DNA of 64,000 nucleotides. Origin: Staphylococcus sp. IVB6181 (GTDB taxonomy: Bacteria > Bacillota > Bacilli > Staphylococcales > Staphylococcaceae). Shown in pieces: positions 28,922 through 38,896 of the stretch; the first letter of the stretch is position 1; every line of letters starts with the position of its first letter. The stretch lies in the NCBI RefSeq assembly GCF_025561445.1, contig NZ_CP095096.1:475822-539821 (forward strand). Reading direction: 5' to 3'. Made by a program: the position numbers and the translations under genes. The notes under the pieces are model-generated. The model ran no database searches and was not told the origin of the DNA. It was given only the letters and a program-made list of their open reading frames with translations.

Positions 28922-30535
28922 TTAATAACCTAAAGCTAAGCCTAATGCACGAGGGTCTGCGGCTGCTTCGACATGGTCTTTGAAGATTTGAATTGCCTGA
29001 GAGTGGCCGACAAGGTCACTGTAAGGATGAATAAAGGAGACATGTCGGTGTCCTTTTTTCTCAAGCTTTTCAATAATATCGCTGCCGAAGCGGTCTTCTA
29101 CACGCAATCCGTTGGATTTCTCGCCCCATGTTCTGCCCAGCAGCCATCTTGGACGATCGATTGCGTTTTGTACATTATATTTTTGATCAACAATGCGTGA
29201 GACCAGCATCGCTTGTGTTTGCGGTTGGCCATCTCCGCCCATAGAACCTAAAATGATTTCCGGTCGATTGTTTCTTGAAACCATTGTGCACGTTAATGTG
29301 TGTGCCGGTCGTTTGTTAGGTTCTAAGAAGTTGCGTACATCCGGATCTAATGAGAATGAAGTACCTCTGTTCTGCATCACAAAGCCCATGTCATCCGGAA
29401 CGAAAGCAGAGCCCCATTCCCAATAAACACTTTGGATGACACCGACAACGTTGCCTACTTCATCACACGCACAACTGAAAGTTGTATCGCCGTCTGCGTT
29501 AATATATGTTTCAGGTGTTTCCGGATAATTGTAAAAGATGTTTTCGGCACGATTATATAAATAATCTTCTTGGAGTAATGTTTCTGTCGGCACTTCATAG
29601 AAGTCCGGATCTGAAACATAGTGGTTGCGGTCGATAAATGCCAGCTCAGTCGCTCTGGTGAAGATATCGATGAAGGCATCGTGAGAGCGATGCAGCTTTT
29701 CAGGTGAGAATTTATTTAACATACCTAACACTTGCAAGGTCGCAATGCCTTCTGAGTTAGGCGGTGGTGAAGAAATGATATAGTCTCTGTATTGAACAGA
29801 AATCGGACGTGTCCATTCAGCTTCATAGTTCTCAAAATCCTGAGCAGTAAGGTAACCGCCATGAGCTTGAATGGATTGTGCGATGCGTTTAGGAATTTCC
29901 CCTTTATAAAATGCATCTCTGCCATGTTCTGCAATTTCAGATAATAAATCAGCAATATTTTCATTTCTCATGATTTGGCCGATTCTATATGGCGCTACGC
30001 CATCTTTTAAGAAAGTTTTCGCTGTTTCTTCGAAAGAGCGCAATGTGTTGAGTTTGGATTCAGAAAAGCACGCTAACGAAGTACTTACTGGAAAACCTTC
30101 GCGTGCATAATAGATGGCCGGTGCTAAACAATCTTTAAAAGGTAATTTGCCAAAGTGTTTATGCGCTTTGTACCAACCGTCGACTGCACCAGGTACTGTA
30201 ATAGCTGCACGTGCACCGCGGTTTGGAATTTCATTTTTATCTTTAAAGAGTTCAGCTTGGACATGCTGCCCGCTGTGTCCTGTCGCATTCAACACGTATT
30301 GCTGCTTCGTTTCTGCGTCGTAAATCAACCAGAAACTATCTCCGCCGATACCTGTCATATGCGGAAAGACAACACTCAGTGCCGCATTGACTGCGACCAT
30401 CGTATCGATAGCATTCCCGCCTTTAAGCGAGATATTATGTCCTACAATTGTCGCAATATCATTCGGACTTGCGACAGCGGCAGAACGACCGATAAACGGT
30501 TTACCATATCTTGGGTCTTTCACTTGATCCCCCAT
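28922..30535 (-). CDS. Gamma-glutamyltransferase-family enzyme
   Basis: 537 aa Ntn-hydrolase. GGNAIDTMVA near the N-terminus and GDTTFSCACDEVGNVVGVIQS carry the autoprocessing/nucleophile threonine; SMGGDGQPQTQAML is the conserved C-terminal glycine-rich motif. It lacks a signal peptide, unlike secreted GGTs, and is closer to cytoplasmic YwrD-type members. It could hydrolyse gamma-glutamyl or related acyl amides; the substrate is not known. ATG 30535 sits 9 nt from GGGAG. Confidence 0.88.
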   Translation of the reverse strand: MGDQVKDPRYGKPFIGRSAAVASPNDIATIVGHNISLKGGNAIDTMVAVNAALSVVFPHMTGIGGDSFWLIYDAETKQQYVLNATGHSGQHVQAELFKDKNEIPNRGARAAITVPGAVDGWYKAHKHFGKLPFKDCLAPAIYYAREGFPVSTSLACFSESKLNTLRSFEETAKTFLKDGVAPYRIGQIMRNENIADLLSEIAEHGRDAFYKGEIPKRIAQSIQAHGGYLTAQDFENYEAEWTRPISVQYRDYIISSPPPNSEGIATLQVLGMLNKFSPEKLHRSHDAFIDIFTRATELAFIDRNHYVSDPDFYEVPTETLLQEDYLYNRAENIFYNYPETPETYINADGDTTFSCACDEVGNVVGVIQSVYWEWGSAFVPDDMGFVMQNRGTSFSLDPDVRNFLEPNKRPAHTLTCTMVSRNNRPEIILGSMGGDGQPQTQAMLVSRIVDQKYNVQNAIDRPRWLLGRTWGEKSNGLRVEDRFGSDIIEKLEKKGHRHVSFIHPYSDLVGHSQAIQIFKDHVEAAADPRALGLALGY

Positions 30536-30649
30536 AATGAACAACTCCCTTTAAATTGTCACATTACAAGTTCATTGTACTCGTGTATATATATGTGTTT
30601 AGCCCAATCTATTGTTAAAATAACACAAAGAACAGACAGAAATTTTAAA

Positions 30650-30788
30650 ATATTTGTACAAAGTGCACATATAACTAAGCAGGGAGGTGTGCTATGATAC
30701 GTAACAGAAGTTGATTTCTTATTAGTACCCTAATGAATTGAAATGCTGAAATTCCCAAGCGAACGATTGCCGCTTGGGAATTTTTTTT
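30650..30788 (+). ncRNA. Candidate small RNA or tiny leader peptide with strong terminator
   Basis: The stretch contains GGGAGGTGTGCT and ATGATACGTAACAGAAGTTGA (MIRNRS), then a strong terminator: ATTCCCAAGCG, 9-nt loop, CGCTTGGGAAT, T8 (30751-30788). No gene on the plus strand explains the terminator, since both neighbours are minus-strand. A small regulatory RNA is the simplest reading; I cannot name it. Confidence 0.45.
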
Positions 30789-30829
30789 GCTTATTTAACT
30801 GTTATTTTCTATATTTCTATTTTGACTAT

Positions 30830-31762
30830 TTATTGTTCGTTGTAGTCCAAGTAAGCTGCGATACCTTTGTTAATAGGGTAGTTTGGTTGATAGCCTAATG
30901 CTTTTAATGGAGATACATCAGAGTAGGAATATTTGATATCGCCTTTACGTGCATCTTCAAATGAATAAGGTACTTCATAACCGAAGTATTCTGCGAAAGC
31001 ATTGAAGACTGTTCTTAATTCAGTTTGATCGCCAGTACCTGCATTATAAATTTTGCCATTGGTTTGTTCATCATTAATGACTAACCAAATTGCTTGAAGC
31101 AAATCTTTGATATAAATAAAGTCGCGTGTTTGTTTACCGTCTCCGAAGAAAGTAAAAGGCGCTTTATTTAAGAATTTCTGATTCAAGATGGAAAGTACAC
31201 CTGAATAGTCTGACTCTGGATTTTGTCTAGGACCGTATACGTTGAAGAAACGTAATGATACTGTAGGCAATCCATAAAGGGTATGATAGATTTTTGTGTA
31301 TTGTTCACTTGCAAATTTTTGTACTGCATAAGGTGACAAAGGATTGATTTTAGAATCCGTTGATTTCGGCAAATCAGGCAAGTCGCCGTAAATAGCAGCT
31401 GAAGATGCGAATAAGAATTTTTTCAAATTCGAGTTATGTTCACGATTGGCTTCTAATAAGTGAATCGTTGAATCGATATTATCTCCGTTTGATGCTACAG
31501 GTTTTTCTACAGTTTCAACTACACTGACCATAGCAGCTAGATGAAAGACATAATCGAATTGATGCACCTTTACTAGTTCAGATAATAATTCAAAGTCTTT
31601 CACATCATTTTGATAGAAATGGTCATCATCGATAAATGACACATTTTCTCTTTTGCCGGTAGATAGATTATCGACAATAAAAACCTCTCCGCCTTCATTA
31701 TTAAACTTTTCAGCAATATGCGAACCAATAAAACCAGCTCCGCCGGTAATCAATATTTTCAT
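30830..31762 (-). CDS. NAD-dependent sugar-nucleotide epimerase/dehydratase
   Basis: 310 aa extended SDR. GGAGFIGSHIAE binds NAD, SSAAIYGD supplies the Ser, and SPYAVQK the Tyr-x3-Lys pair. It most resembles UDP-glucose/GlcNAc 4-epimerases that feed wall or capsule glycans. ATG 31762 is chosen since the earlier in-frame ATG overlaps the Shine-Dalgarno. It stands alone, not in a polysaccharide cluster. Confidence 0.88.
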   Translation of the reverse strand: MKILITGGAGFIGSHIAEKFNNEGGEVFIVDNLSTGKRENVSFIDDDHFYQNDVKDFELLSELVKVHQFDYVFHLAAMVSVVETVEKPVASNGDNIDSTIHLLEANREHNSNLKKFLFASSAAIYGDLPDLPKSTDSKINPLSPYAVQKFASEQYTKIYHTLYGLPTVSLRFFNVYGPRQNPESDYSGVLSILNQKFLNKAPFTFFGDGKQTRDFIYIKDLLQAIWLVINDEQTNGKIYNAGTGDQTELRTVFNAFAEYFGYEVPYSFEDARKGDIKYSYSDVSPLKALGYQPNYPINKGIAAYLDYNEQ

Positions 31763-31961
31763 AATATGGACCATCCTTGTTTACTTTATTTATCACTCTT
31801 TTTCTATTATGTATATGTTAAAGTGTAGCATTATACTATAGAAGATGAAAGATAAAACCTAATATATAAGTTTAAAAATCTGTAAAGGCGCAAATTGTGC
31901 AACTACAAGCGTTACAAGACGGTCGGCAGTCTTAAATATGTAATTATTTTTAATAAAGTAC

Positions 31962-31992
31962 TTGCATGTCACGTTGCGTCATAGCGTACATT
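31962..31992 (+). promoter_or_regulatory. MerR-type promoter with 19-bp spacer
   Basis: TTGCAT, a spacer of exactly 19 bp, and TACATT. The spacer holds a dyad, ATGTCACG..CGTACAT. Overlong spacers with a central dyad are the signature of MerR-controlled promoters, and the next gene is a MerR protein. Confidence 0.6.
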
Positions 31993-32041
31993 GGAGACAG
32001 GATGAATCACATAATAATCATAGAAGCGGAGGCGTTGAATT

Positions 32042-32752
32042 ATGGAATATTCAACAGGCGAACTCGCAAAAGCGTGCGACGTATCAGTCAGAACAGTACA
32101 GTATTATGATCAAAAAGGATTGCTTCGACCAAGTCGTGTGGAACATCAGCGCAGAATATACAGTGAAACAGATAAAACACAGTTAGAAAGCATAGTCTTA
32201 TTAAAAAGCATGGGTGTATCGCTGCAAGAAATTCATCATATTCTGAATGAAGCAGAAGATACCGCGACATTAAAAGTATTGCTGAAAAAGAAGGAAACAG
32301 AATTAAAGCATGCTTTAGCACAAACAAAACAGCAATTAGACCGACTTCAAAAATTAGATGAATTGGTAGGGGGAAATGACCCAAGTATCTTAGATAATGC
32401 GCAGCAATTCGAAGTAATATCAGAGCGGATGGATCAAATGAGTAAAATACGCCGCAATATGTTAATCGCAGGTATTGCGGTTGGAGGATATCAAGTCAGT
32501 ATTTTAGTACGCGCACTCACTCAAAAAGATTGGAAGGTATGGGCACGAGCAATTCCATTCAGAATGTTATTTGCGGCAGGCTTCACAGCGTATTACTACA
32601 AAAACGTCAATTATGTTTGCCCTAATTGCCAAACGGTCTTCAAACCTAAATTAAGTCACATGATTTTTGCCAATCATACGTTTAAAACACGCAGATTAAC
32701 TTGTCCTCACTGCGGCGAAACGCATTATTGTATTGAAATCGCTGCGCAGTAA
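32042..32752 (+). CDS. MerR-family regulator with C-terminal zinc ribbon
   Basis: 236 aa. Residues 1-70 are a MerR winged helix (YSTGELAKACDVSVRTVQYYDQKGLL). Residues 75-115 are a coiled coil. Residues 140-180 contain two hydrophobic stretches (NMLIAGIAVGGYQV, MLFAAGFTAYYY) that could be membrane-associated. The C-terminus has CPNC and CPHC pairs spaced about 35 residues apart, a zinc ribbon. I know no named regulator with this order. The 19-bp-spacer promoter upstream suggests autoregulation. Confidence 0.85.
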   Translation: MEYSTGELAKACDVSVRTVQYYDQKGLLRPSRVEHQRRIYSETDKTQLESIVLLKSMGVSLQEIHHILNEAEDTATLKVLLKKKETELKHALAQTKQQLDRLQKLDELVGGNDPSILDNAQQFEVISERMDQMSKIRRNMLIAGIAVGGYQVSILVRALTQKDWKVWARAIPFRMLFAAGFTAYYYKNVNYVCPNCQTVFKPKLSHMIFANHTFKTRRLTCPHCGETHYCIEIAAQ

Positions 32753-32772
32753 TTAAATCATGGTTAATATGT

Positions 32773-32804
32773 AAAAAGGGAAAGGCTCTTATTGAACCTT
32801 TCCC
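32773..32804. terminator. Bidirectional terminator
   Basis: GGGAAAGG and CCTTTCCC around an 11-nt loop, with T5 on the minus strand; between convergent genes. Confidence 0.75.
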
Positions 32805-32835
32805 ATTTATATTTATGAAACTATTGAATTATTGG

Positions 32836-34080
32836 CTAGAATTTAACCTCAGTTTTCGCAACTTCAATCACTGTTTCAATCAATGTTTGAATCCCTTTTT
32901 CGATTTCTTCTGGTTCTACCGATTCTTTAGGCGAGTGGCTGATACCGTCTTTACAAGGAATGAAAATCATACTTGTTGGACAGATTAATGCCATGTTCAT
33001 GGAGTCATGACCGGCACCGCTGAACATAAAGCGGTAGCTGTAGCCTAAGCGGTCGCAGACATTTTTGGTGATTTTTGAGATATCTCTGTCTAAGTTGACC
33101 GGTACTTCTTGACCTAAGTCAGTGACTTCAGCATGAATTTGTCTGTTTTGTGTGATTGCTGTAATTGCTTGTTCTACTTCTGTGACGACTTGTTCGCGAG
33201 ATTCTAATTCTTTGCCTCTGATATCAATCAGCAATGTGACTTCTCCTGGAATGGCATTCATGATGTTAGGGAAAGCATTCAGATGGCCGACTGTCGCAAC
33301 GACACCTGCTTTATGATAGTGCTGAGCAATGGCTTCGACTTTCAAAATGATTTCTGAAGCAGCTGTCAATGCATCATAACGCATCGGCATCGGTGTTGAA
33401 CCTGAATGGCTGGTTTCACCTGTCAGCTGAACTTTGAAACGGTGGGGCGCAGCAATATGTGTCACAATCCCGATATCTTTATGTTTGTTTTGCAAGATAG
33501 GACCTTGTTCGATATGCAATTCTAAGAAGGCTTTAATGTCGCCTTTACCGTAAATATCTTTATCTGAAGGCATGCTTTGTTTTAATGTATCGACTAAATG
33601 GAAAAGTGTTTTGCCTTCATTGTCGGTAATATTTTTCATGGCTTCTTGCGATAAGTCGCCGATCATATATTTACTGCCGAGTGTCGCAGTATTAAAACGT
33701 GCAGATTCTTCTGCAGTAAATGCGACGATTTCAATCGGGTGATCGGTTTCGATTTGATGTTCGTTCAAGTGCATCATGAGTTGAAGTGCTGCGACGACAC
33801 CTAATAAGCCGTCGTAGCGGCCGCCGTCTTTAACTGTATCGATGTGAGAACCGATCATAACCGGCGGTAAATCATTGTATTTGCCTGGTCTTCTTGCGAT
33901 GACATTGCCGAAGTAGTCGAAGCGGACTTCTAAACCAGCTTCTCGGCATAACATTGAAAATTTCAATGCGGCTAAACGTTCTGCGTGGCGAAAGGCAATA
34001 CGGTTGGTACCGCCGGTTTCAGTATTAAAACCGTAATTGTTAAAAGTATCTAAATGAGACATGACTGTATCTATATTCAT
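32836..34080 (-). CDS. M20-family Zn amidohydrolase (allantoate/ureidoglycolate or N-carbamoyl type)
   Basis: 414 aa. GSHIDTVKDGGRYDG, FTAEESARF and ELHIEQG supply metal ligands; SGAGHDSMNMA carries the catalytic/metal histidine region. The GGTNRIAF start is typical of AllC/hydantoinase-carbamoylase proteins. It is the first gene of the allantoin island and a diverged paralogue of the AllC copy at 39.9 kb. Ureidoglycolate or N-carbamoyl-amino-acid hydrolysis are alternatives to allantoate. Intact, unlike the other copy. Confidence 0.85.
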   Translation of the reverse strand: MNIDTVMSHLDTFNNYGFNTETGGTNRIAFRHAERLAALKFSMLCREAGLEVRFDYFGNVIARRPGKYNDLPPVMIGSHIDTVKDGGRYDGLLGVVAALQLMMHLNEHQIETDHPIEIVAFTAEESARFNTATLGSKYMIGDLSQEAMKNITDNEGKTLFHLVDTLKQSMPSDKDIYGKGDIKAFLELHIEQGPILQNKHKDIGIVTHIAAPHRFKVQLTGETSHSGSTPMPMRYDALTAASEIILKVEAIAQHYHKAGVVATVGHLNAFPNIMNAIPGEVTLLIDIRGKELESREQVVTEVEQAITAITQNRQIHAEVTDLGQEVPVNLDRDISKITKNVCDRLGYSYRFMFSGAGHDSMNMALICPTSMIFIPCKDGISHSPKESVEPEEIEKGIQTLIETVIEVAKTEVKF

Positions 34081-34174
34081 GCGTCTTCCCCCTGTTTATT
34101 GGATGCTTGATTTATCTTATTTTAGCACATCATTGCGTGCGATATATCTTAATAATGCTTTATTTGATTTTTTC

Positions 34175-35800
34175 TTAATCATCAAACGTAATTTCTTCTG
34201 AAGCAAAGAGTGCTAAGCGGATATTTAAGGAGTTGAATGGTTCTTCAACGCTGCATCCTAAAATTTCTTCGCAGTTTTTAATACGGTATTTCACCGTATT
34301 TCTATGAATATACATTTTCTTAGCCGTCTTGGTAATATCGCATTGATAGTCCATATAGATTCTTAATGTATCTTTCAACTCTTCATCCTTTTTCGTTTTA
34401 GGATAACTGAGATCTCCTAATGTATGCTGGATGAAAGGCTTTAATTTGCTTGGCGGTATCAATTGAAGCAGTTCTTTCATGCTTTTCGATTGATAGAAGT
34501 TCATGAATTCTTTGCGCATTTTATCTAAGCCGCCTTCGTAAGCTTCATTCGCTTCCATAAAGGAAGTAGATAATTGCGTAAACTCTGTGACTTTATTGCC
34601 GATACCGAATGAGATACTGCTGTCGAAGAATTCATGGTATTCTTTTTGGATATGTTTGAGATAGTTTAAGTAATATTCGTGTTGTGATTGTAATAAGATT
34701 GCGAATCTGCGGTTGCTTGGCAGGCTGTAGACACTGATACGTGTATCAAGATCTGTCAGTTTGTGCTGCAGCCAGGCATAGACGAATTGATAGCGCTCTT
34801 CAACGTATTGGCTGTTTTCTAAATTGTCCGTCGGATCGATGGCACATATAATTACCTGATAATAATCAGAAGGGTAAATGCCGTATTGTTTAAATAAGAT
34901 AGGATGATTATGTACAGATAACGACTCGTCAGAACCATTGGTGATGAGAGATTCGAAGAAGCGGTTGATGTCTAGATGTTCAGCCTCTTCAATCTTTTTA
35001 TTTTTATAAATCGCAAAGCTGAGTGTTGTTACAATCTGTTCTATCGTTAATAAACTGAATGGGTAAGAAAGCTTATTAATATCTGCCACCATTAAATAAT
35101 ATGGGAAGTAGGCATAAGCTTGAACTTTAAAGATTGCGATATCATTTGTGAACTTTGTTTGGTTGCGTGTAATCGTATTTTTATTTTCGGCACGCAAATA
35201 CTCTAAGAAGTATTTAATGTGTGCTTGTCGCAAGATATTATCTTGCTGATAATGCCAACTTTGCGAATCAATCATACAAAATGGATTGAACAGCAGGACC
35301 GGTACACCTAAAATACGGCTCATTCTTTCAATCATCGTTTCAACGCCGAACCCTTTAATCAGCATATCGTTGAGTTCTTGTTGAATATTCAAGGCATAGT
35401 TGAGTTTAGCTGTTTTCTCATCAGAGATGTAGGTTGAAACCTGTCTTGTGATTTCGCCTAAATTCCATTCTTCAGAGATTTCAATCAGCGGAAATTCTAA
35501 TTGGTTAGCATAATCAATCACGTCTTGATCGATTTGTTTCAAGTAGCGTGATGTTTTGATGCCTAAACCAGCTGTATTGATGTCATCGAGTTCTTTAATC
35601 ATCTTTTTAAGCCCTTGCTGATCCTCTTGAAACAAGAGTCCGGTTGTGAGGATAAAAGATTGCTCAGCTGTATAGTCTTTGATATCCACATTTTCTGTGA
35701 TATCCAAGTGTTTTACCTCTCTTTGCAAATCACCGTTTTGATTGATAAGTTCCAATCCGGCAAACCTCGGTGCTGCTAAAATATTTTGTAATGTCGGCAT
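34175..35800 (-). CDS. pucR: PucR-family regulator of purine catabolism
   Basis: 541 aa. The N-terminal PucR domain (LAAPRFAGLELINQNGDLQREVKHLDI, residues 8-120) is followed by a GGDEF-like middle and a C-terminal PucR HTH (ITKTAKKMYIHRNTVKYRIKNCEEILG). In Bacillus PucR activates allantoin genes in response to pathway intermediates. It is divergent from the permease, so it probably controls the whole island from this 192-bp intergenic region. Start ATG behind AGGAAGGTG. Confidence 0.92.
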   Translation of the reverse strand: MPTLQNILAAPRFAGLELINQNGDLQREVKHLDITENVDIKDYTAEQSFILTTGLLFQEDQQGLKKMIKELDDINTAGLGIKTSRYLKQIDQDVIDYANQLEFPLIEISEEWNLGEITRQVSTYISDEKTAKLNYALNIQQELNDMLIKGFGVETMIERMSRILGVPVLLFNPFCMIDSQSWHYQQDNILRQAHIKYFLEYLRAENKNTITRNQTKFTNDIAIFKVQAYAYFPYYLMVADINKLSYPFSLLTIEQIVTTLSFAIYKNKKIEEAEHLDINRFFESLITNGSDESLSVHNHPILFKQYGIYPSDYYQVIICAIDPTDNLENSQYVEERYQFVYAWLQHKLTDLDTRISVYSLPSNRRFAILLQSQHEYYLNYLKHIQKEYHEFFDSSISFGIGNKVTEFTQLSTSFMEANEAYEGGLDKMRKEFMNFYQSKSMKELLQLIPPSKLKPFIQHTLGDLSYPKTKKDEELKDTLRIYMDYQCDITKTAKKMYIHRNTVKYRIKNCEEILGCSVEEPFNSLNIRLALFASEEITFDD

Positions 35801-35992
35801 GTTATCACCTTCCTTATTTCTCTTTTTCTGAAATAAATTCTAACACGAATACTATTATTTGTCCGAAATCGATAATTTTTAAAAAAATAACTGTCATTCT
35901 GCACAAAGAAAAACAAATCTGCCCAATGTAAAATTTAAGTTAAAGATTATACGTATAGTCATTATTTATTCCAATTCAAAGGAGATATAGCA

Positions 35993-37486
35993 ATGACGAA
36001 ACAGGGGCAAAAGCAAAGCGGCACGTTTGATGCGGCTTTCTTTGAACGCAGGGGTTATAACAAGGATGTTATGCCTAAAACATCCGAACAAAGAAATAAC
36101 ACGACATTCAACTTTTTCACGCTTTGGATGGGCGCTGTGCATAATATTCCCAATTATACTGCTGTAGGCGGATTTTTACTCTTAGGACTTTCTCCGTTGC
36201 AAGTCATTTTCGCATTGATTTTCAGTTCGTTTATCATTGCAGCGTTATTGGCTGTAAACGGATATGCAGGTTCTAAATACGGCATTCCATTTGCGATGCA
36301 ATTACGTCAAACGTATGGAGACATCGGGGCAAAACTACCAGGCGTTTTACGTGGTGTAATTGCAGGTATCGGCTGGTTCGGTCTGCAGACCTTTGCAGGT
36401 TCGCAAGCCTTACTCATTTTGCTGATTAAATTCTTCCCGGGGTTCGAGCATTTGGGTAATGGTACAACAATCTTAGGTATTACAATACCTGGATTAATTG
36501 CATTCTTAGCATTCTGGGCGATCAACTTCGCAATCGGTATCGGCGGCGGAGAAACGCTGAATAAATTTACAGCCGTCTTAAACCCGTTGATTTACATTGT
36601 ATTCGGCGGAATGGCAATCTGGGGATTTGTGGTTGCCGGCGGATGGCACAACATCATGACGTATGAAATTCATACGAAATCATCAGGTATTATTTATCCG
36701 GCTATCCTATCATTCATTTTGATTTTCAACTCAATGATGGGTGTATGGGCTGGACCAGGTTCAAGTGTTGCTGACTTTACACAAAAAGCAGTCTCAACAC
36801 GTTCACAAATTATCGGACAAGTTTCAGGTATTGTTGTTGCGCACTTACTGTTTGCATTCAGCAGTGTCTTCATTATCATCGGCGGTTCTATCTTCTTGGG
36901 TCACCAAGAATGGAATATCTTGACGATTATTAATAACTGGGACAATGTTTGGATGATTTTAATCGCAACAGGTGTATTATTAATGACAACGATATCTACT
37001 AACGCGACAAGCAACATTATTCCGGCAGCTTATCAATTAAGTGTATTGATGCCGAAATGAATTAATTACCGTCGCGGTGTTATCTTAGCTTCTGTAGTCA
37101 GTATTTTGATTATGCCATGGAAATTAATGGAAAATGAAGATAGTATTTTCGTTTTCTTAAACATGATCGGTGCAATCTTAGGACCTGTTTCTGGTGTGCT
37201 GATTGTGCATTTCTACTTAATCAACAGATGCAAGGTAGACATTGATAGATTGTACTTTGATTTAAATGATCCGAATCATAATGGATTAAGATTCAACTTT
37301 TCAGCCTATGTGGCAACAATCTTAGGTGTTGTTGTATCACTGTTAGGTTTCATTCCGAAATTCCAAGTCATTTCTGACTTCTCATGGTTTATCGGATTTA
37401 TCATCGCAGGCGTTTCTTACATTATTTTATATCTTTTAGAGAAGAGATTTAGAAAAAACAAAGGAGAGAAAGCCAATGAAATATGA
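35993..37486 (+). pseudogene. allP: Allantoin permease (NCS1 family), interrupted by an in-frame TGA
   Basis: About 497 aa if read through. FNFFTLWMGAVHNIPNYTAVGG, GWFGLQ and NPLIY are NCS1 motifs, with about 12 membrane helices. The reading frame is continuous except for TGA at 37058-37060 (MPK-stop-INYRRGVI). That position is likely Trp in homologues, so TGG to TGA. The stop removes the last three or so helices. The downstream part has its own ATG at 37106 but no clear ribosome site. The frame end overlaps allB by 11 nt. A transport-dead pseudogene is the simplest reading; sequencing error is possible. Confidence 0.88.
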
Positions 37487-38837
37487 TTTACTAATTAAAA
37501 ACGGCCGTGTCATTTTAGATGAAGGCGAACAAGAAGTAGAAGTTGCTGTCAAAGACGGCAAAATTGTAAGCATCGGACATGACTTAGGAGATGCAGAAAA
37601 AGTAATCGATGCTAAAGGACAAATCGTAGCACCAGGTATGGTTGATGCACACGTACACATCACTGAACCAGGCGGCGGCTACCGCGACAGCTGGGAAGGT
37701 TATGAAACTGGATTGAAAGGTGCTGCTAAAGGCGGTGTAACAACAATCGTTGAAATGCCTTTAAACCAAGTGCCTGCAACAACAGATAAAGCATCTTTCG
37801 ACGAGAAAGTCGAAGCTGGTAAAGGCAAATTGTCTGCAGATGTTGCAAGCTACGGCGGTTTAGTTCCTTATAACTTAGACGGCGGCATTCAAGAGTTAGA
37901 CAAAGAAGGCGTTGTAGCATACAAAGCATTCTTAGCAACTTGCGGTGACCGTTCTATCGAAGGCGACTTCCAAAATGTGGACGATTACTCACTTTATGAA
38001 GGTATGAAACAAATCGCTAAAACAGGCAAAATCTTATCTGTACACGCAGAAAACGCAGATATCACTGACCGTTTAGGCGAAATTGCATATAAAAACGGCG
38101 AAACTTCAATGGCAGCATACGTTGAATCAAGACCTGTCTTCACAGAAGTTGAACCAATCCGCAAATTAATCTTATTTGCGAAAGAAACAGGCTGCCGCTT
38201 GCACATCGTACACGTTGCATGCGAAGAAGGCGTCAATGAAATCATCAAAGCACAACAAGAAGGTGTAGACGTTACTTGCGAAACTTGTACACACTATCTA
38301 TACTTCTACAAAGAAGAATTAGATGATATCGGTGCCGTTGCAAAATGTTCACCGCCGATTCGTGAAAAATCACGTTTAGAAGGTATGTGGGATCGTGTTC
38401 TTAAAGGCGATATCAACTTCGTAACTTCAGACCACTTACCATGTACACCTGATTTAAAAGATACTGACAATGCATTTGAAGCATGGGGCGGTATCGCTGG
38501 TATCCAAAACAACGTGGACATTTTATTCGATGAAGGTGTTCAAAAACGCAATATGCCATTATCACGATTTGCGGAAATTATTGCGGCTGAACCTGCTAAA
38601 CGCTTTGGTTTAGAAAACAAAGGCAGTATCTCAGTAGGTAAAGATGCAGACTTCGTATTCATTCAACCAGAAACTGCATATACGTTAGAAGCAGATGATT
38701 TAGAATACCGTAATAAATTAAGTCCTTATGTCGGACGTACAATCAACGCACAAGTTGCGAGAACAATCTTGCGCGGTGAAGAAACGTACAACTTAGAAGA
38801 TGGCGTTTCAGAAGACTTCCGCGGTGAATTTATCTAA
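37476..38837 (+). CDS. allB: Allantoinase
   Basis: 453 aa cyclic amidohydrolase. MVDAHVHITEPG supplies the first metal histidines, VVAYKAFLATCGD the carboxylated lysine region, then HAENAD, HIVHVAC and VTSDHLPC. It opens allantoin to allantoate. ATG behind AGGAGAG, overlapping the permease frame. Closely related dihydropyrimidinases are excluded by context. Confidence 0.94.
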   Translation: MKYDLLIKNGRVILDEGEQEVEVAVKDGKIVSIGHDLGDAEKVIDAKGQIVAPGMVDAHVHITEPGGGYRDSWEGYETGLKGAAKGGVTTIVEMPLNQVPATTDKASFDEKVEAGKGKLSADVASYGGLVPYNLDGGIQELDKEGVVAYKAFLATCGDRSIEGDFQNVDDYSLYEGMKQIAKTGKILSVHAENADITDRLGEIAYKNGETSMAAYVESRPVFTEVEPIRKLILFAKETGCRLHIVHVACEEGVNEIIKAQQEGVDVTCETCTHYLYFYKEELDDIGAVAKCSPPIREKSRLEGMWDRVLKGDINFVTSDHLPCTPDLKDTDNAFEAWGGIAGIQNNVDILFDEGVQKRNMPLSRFAEIIAAEPAKRFGLENKGSISVGKDADFVFIQPETAYTLEADDLEYRNKLSPYVGRTINAQVARTILRGEETYNLEDGVSEDFRGEFI

Positions 38838-38849
38838 GGACAATTATAT

Positions 38850-38896
38850 AAGCAAAACAAAAGACCTCCTGCTCTGGAGGTCTTTTTGTTTTGCTT
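38850..38896. terminator. Long bidirectional terminator
   Basis: AAGCAAAACAAAAGACCTCC pairs with GGAGGTCTTTTTGTTTTGCT, a stem of about 20 bp between convergent genes. Confidence 0.93.

Noticed and set aside
30155-30697. 180-codon plus-strand frame opposite the GGT-like gene
   Set aside because: Cysteine-rich shadow of the real minus-strand gene; no family signal.
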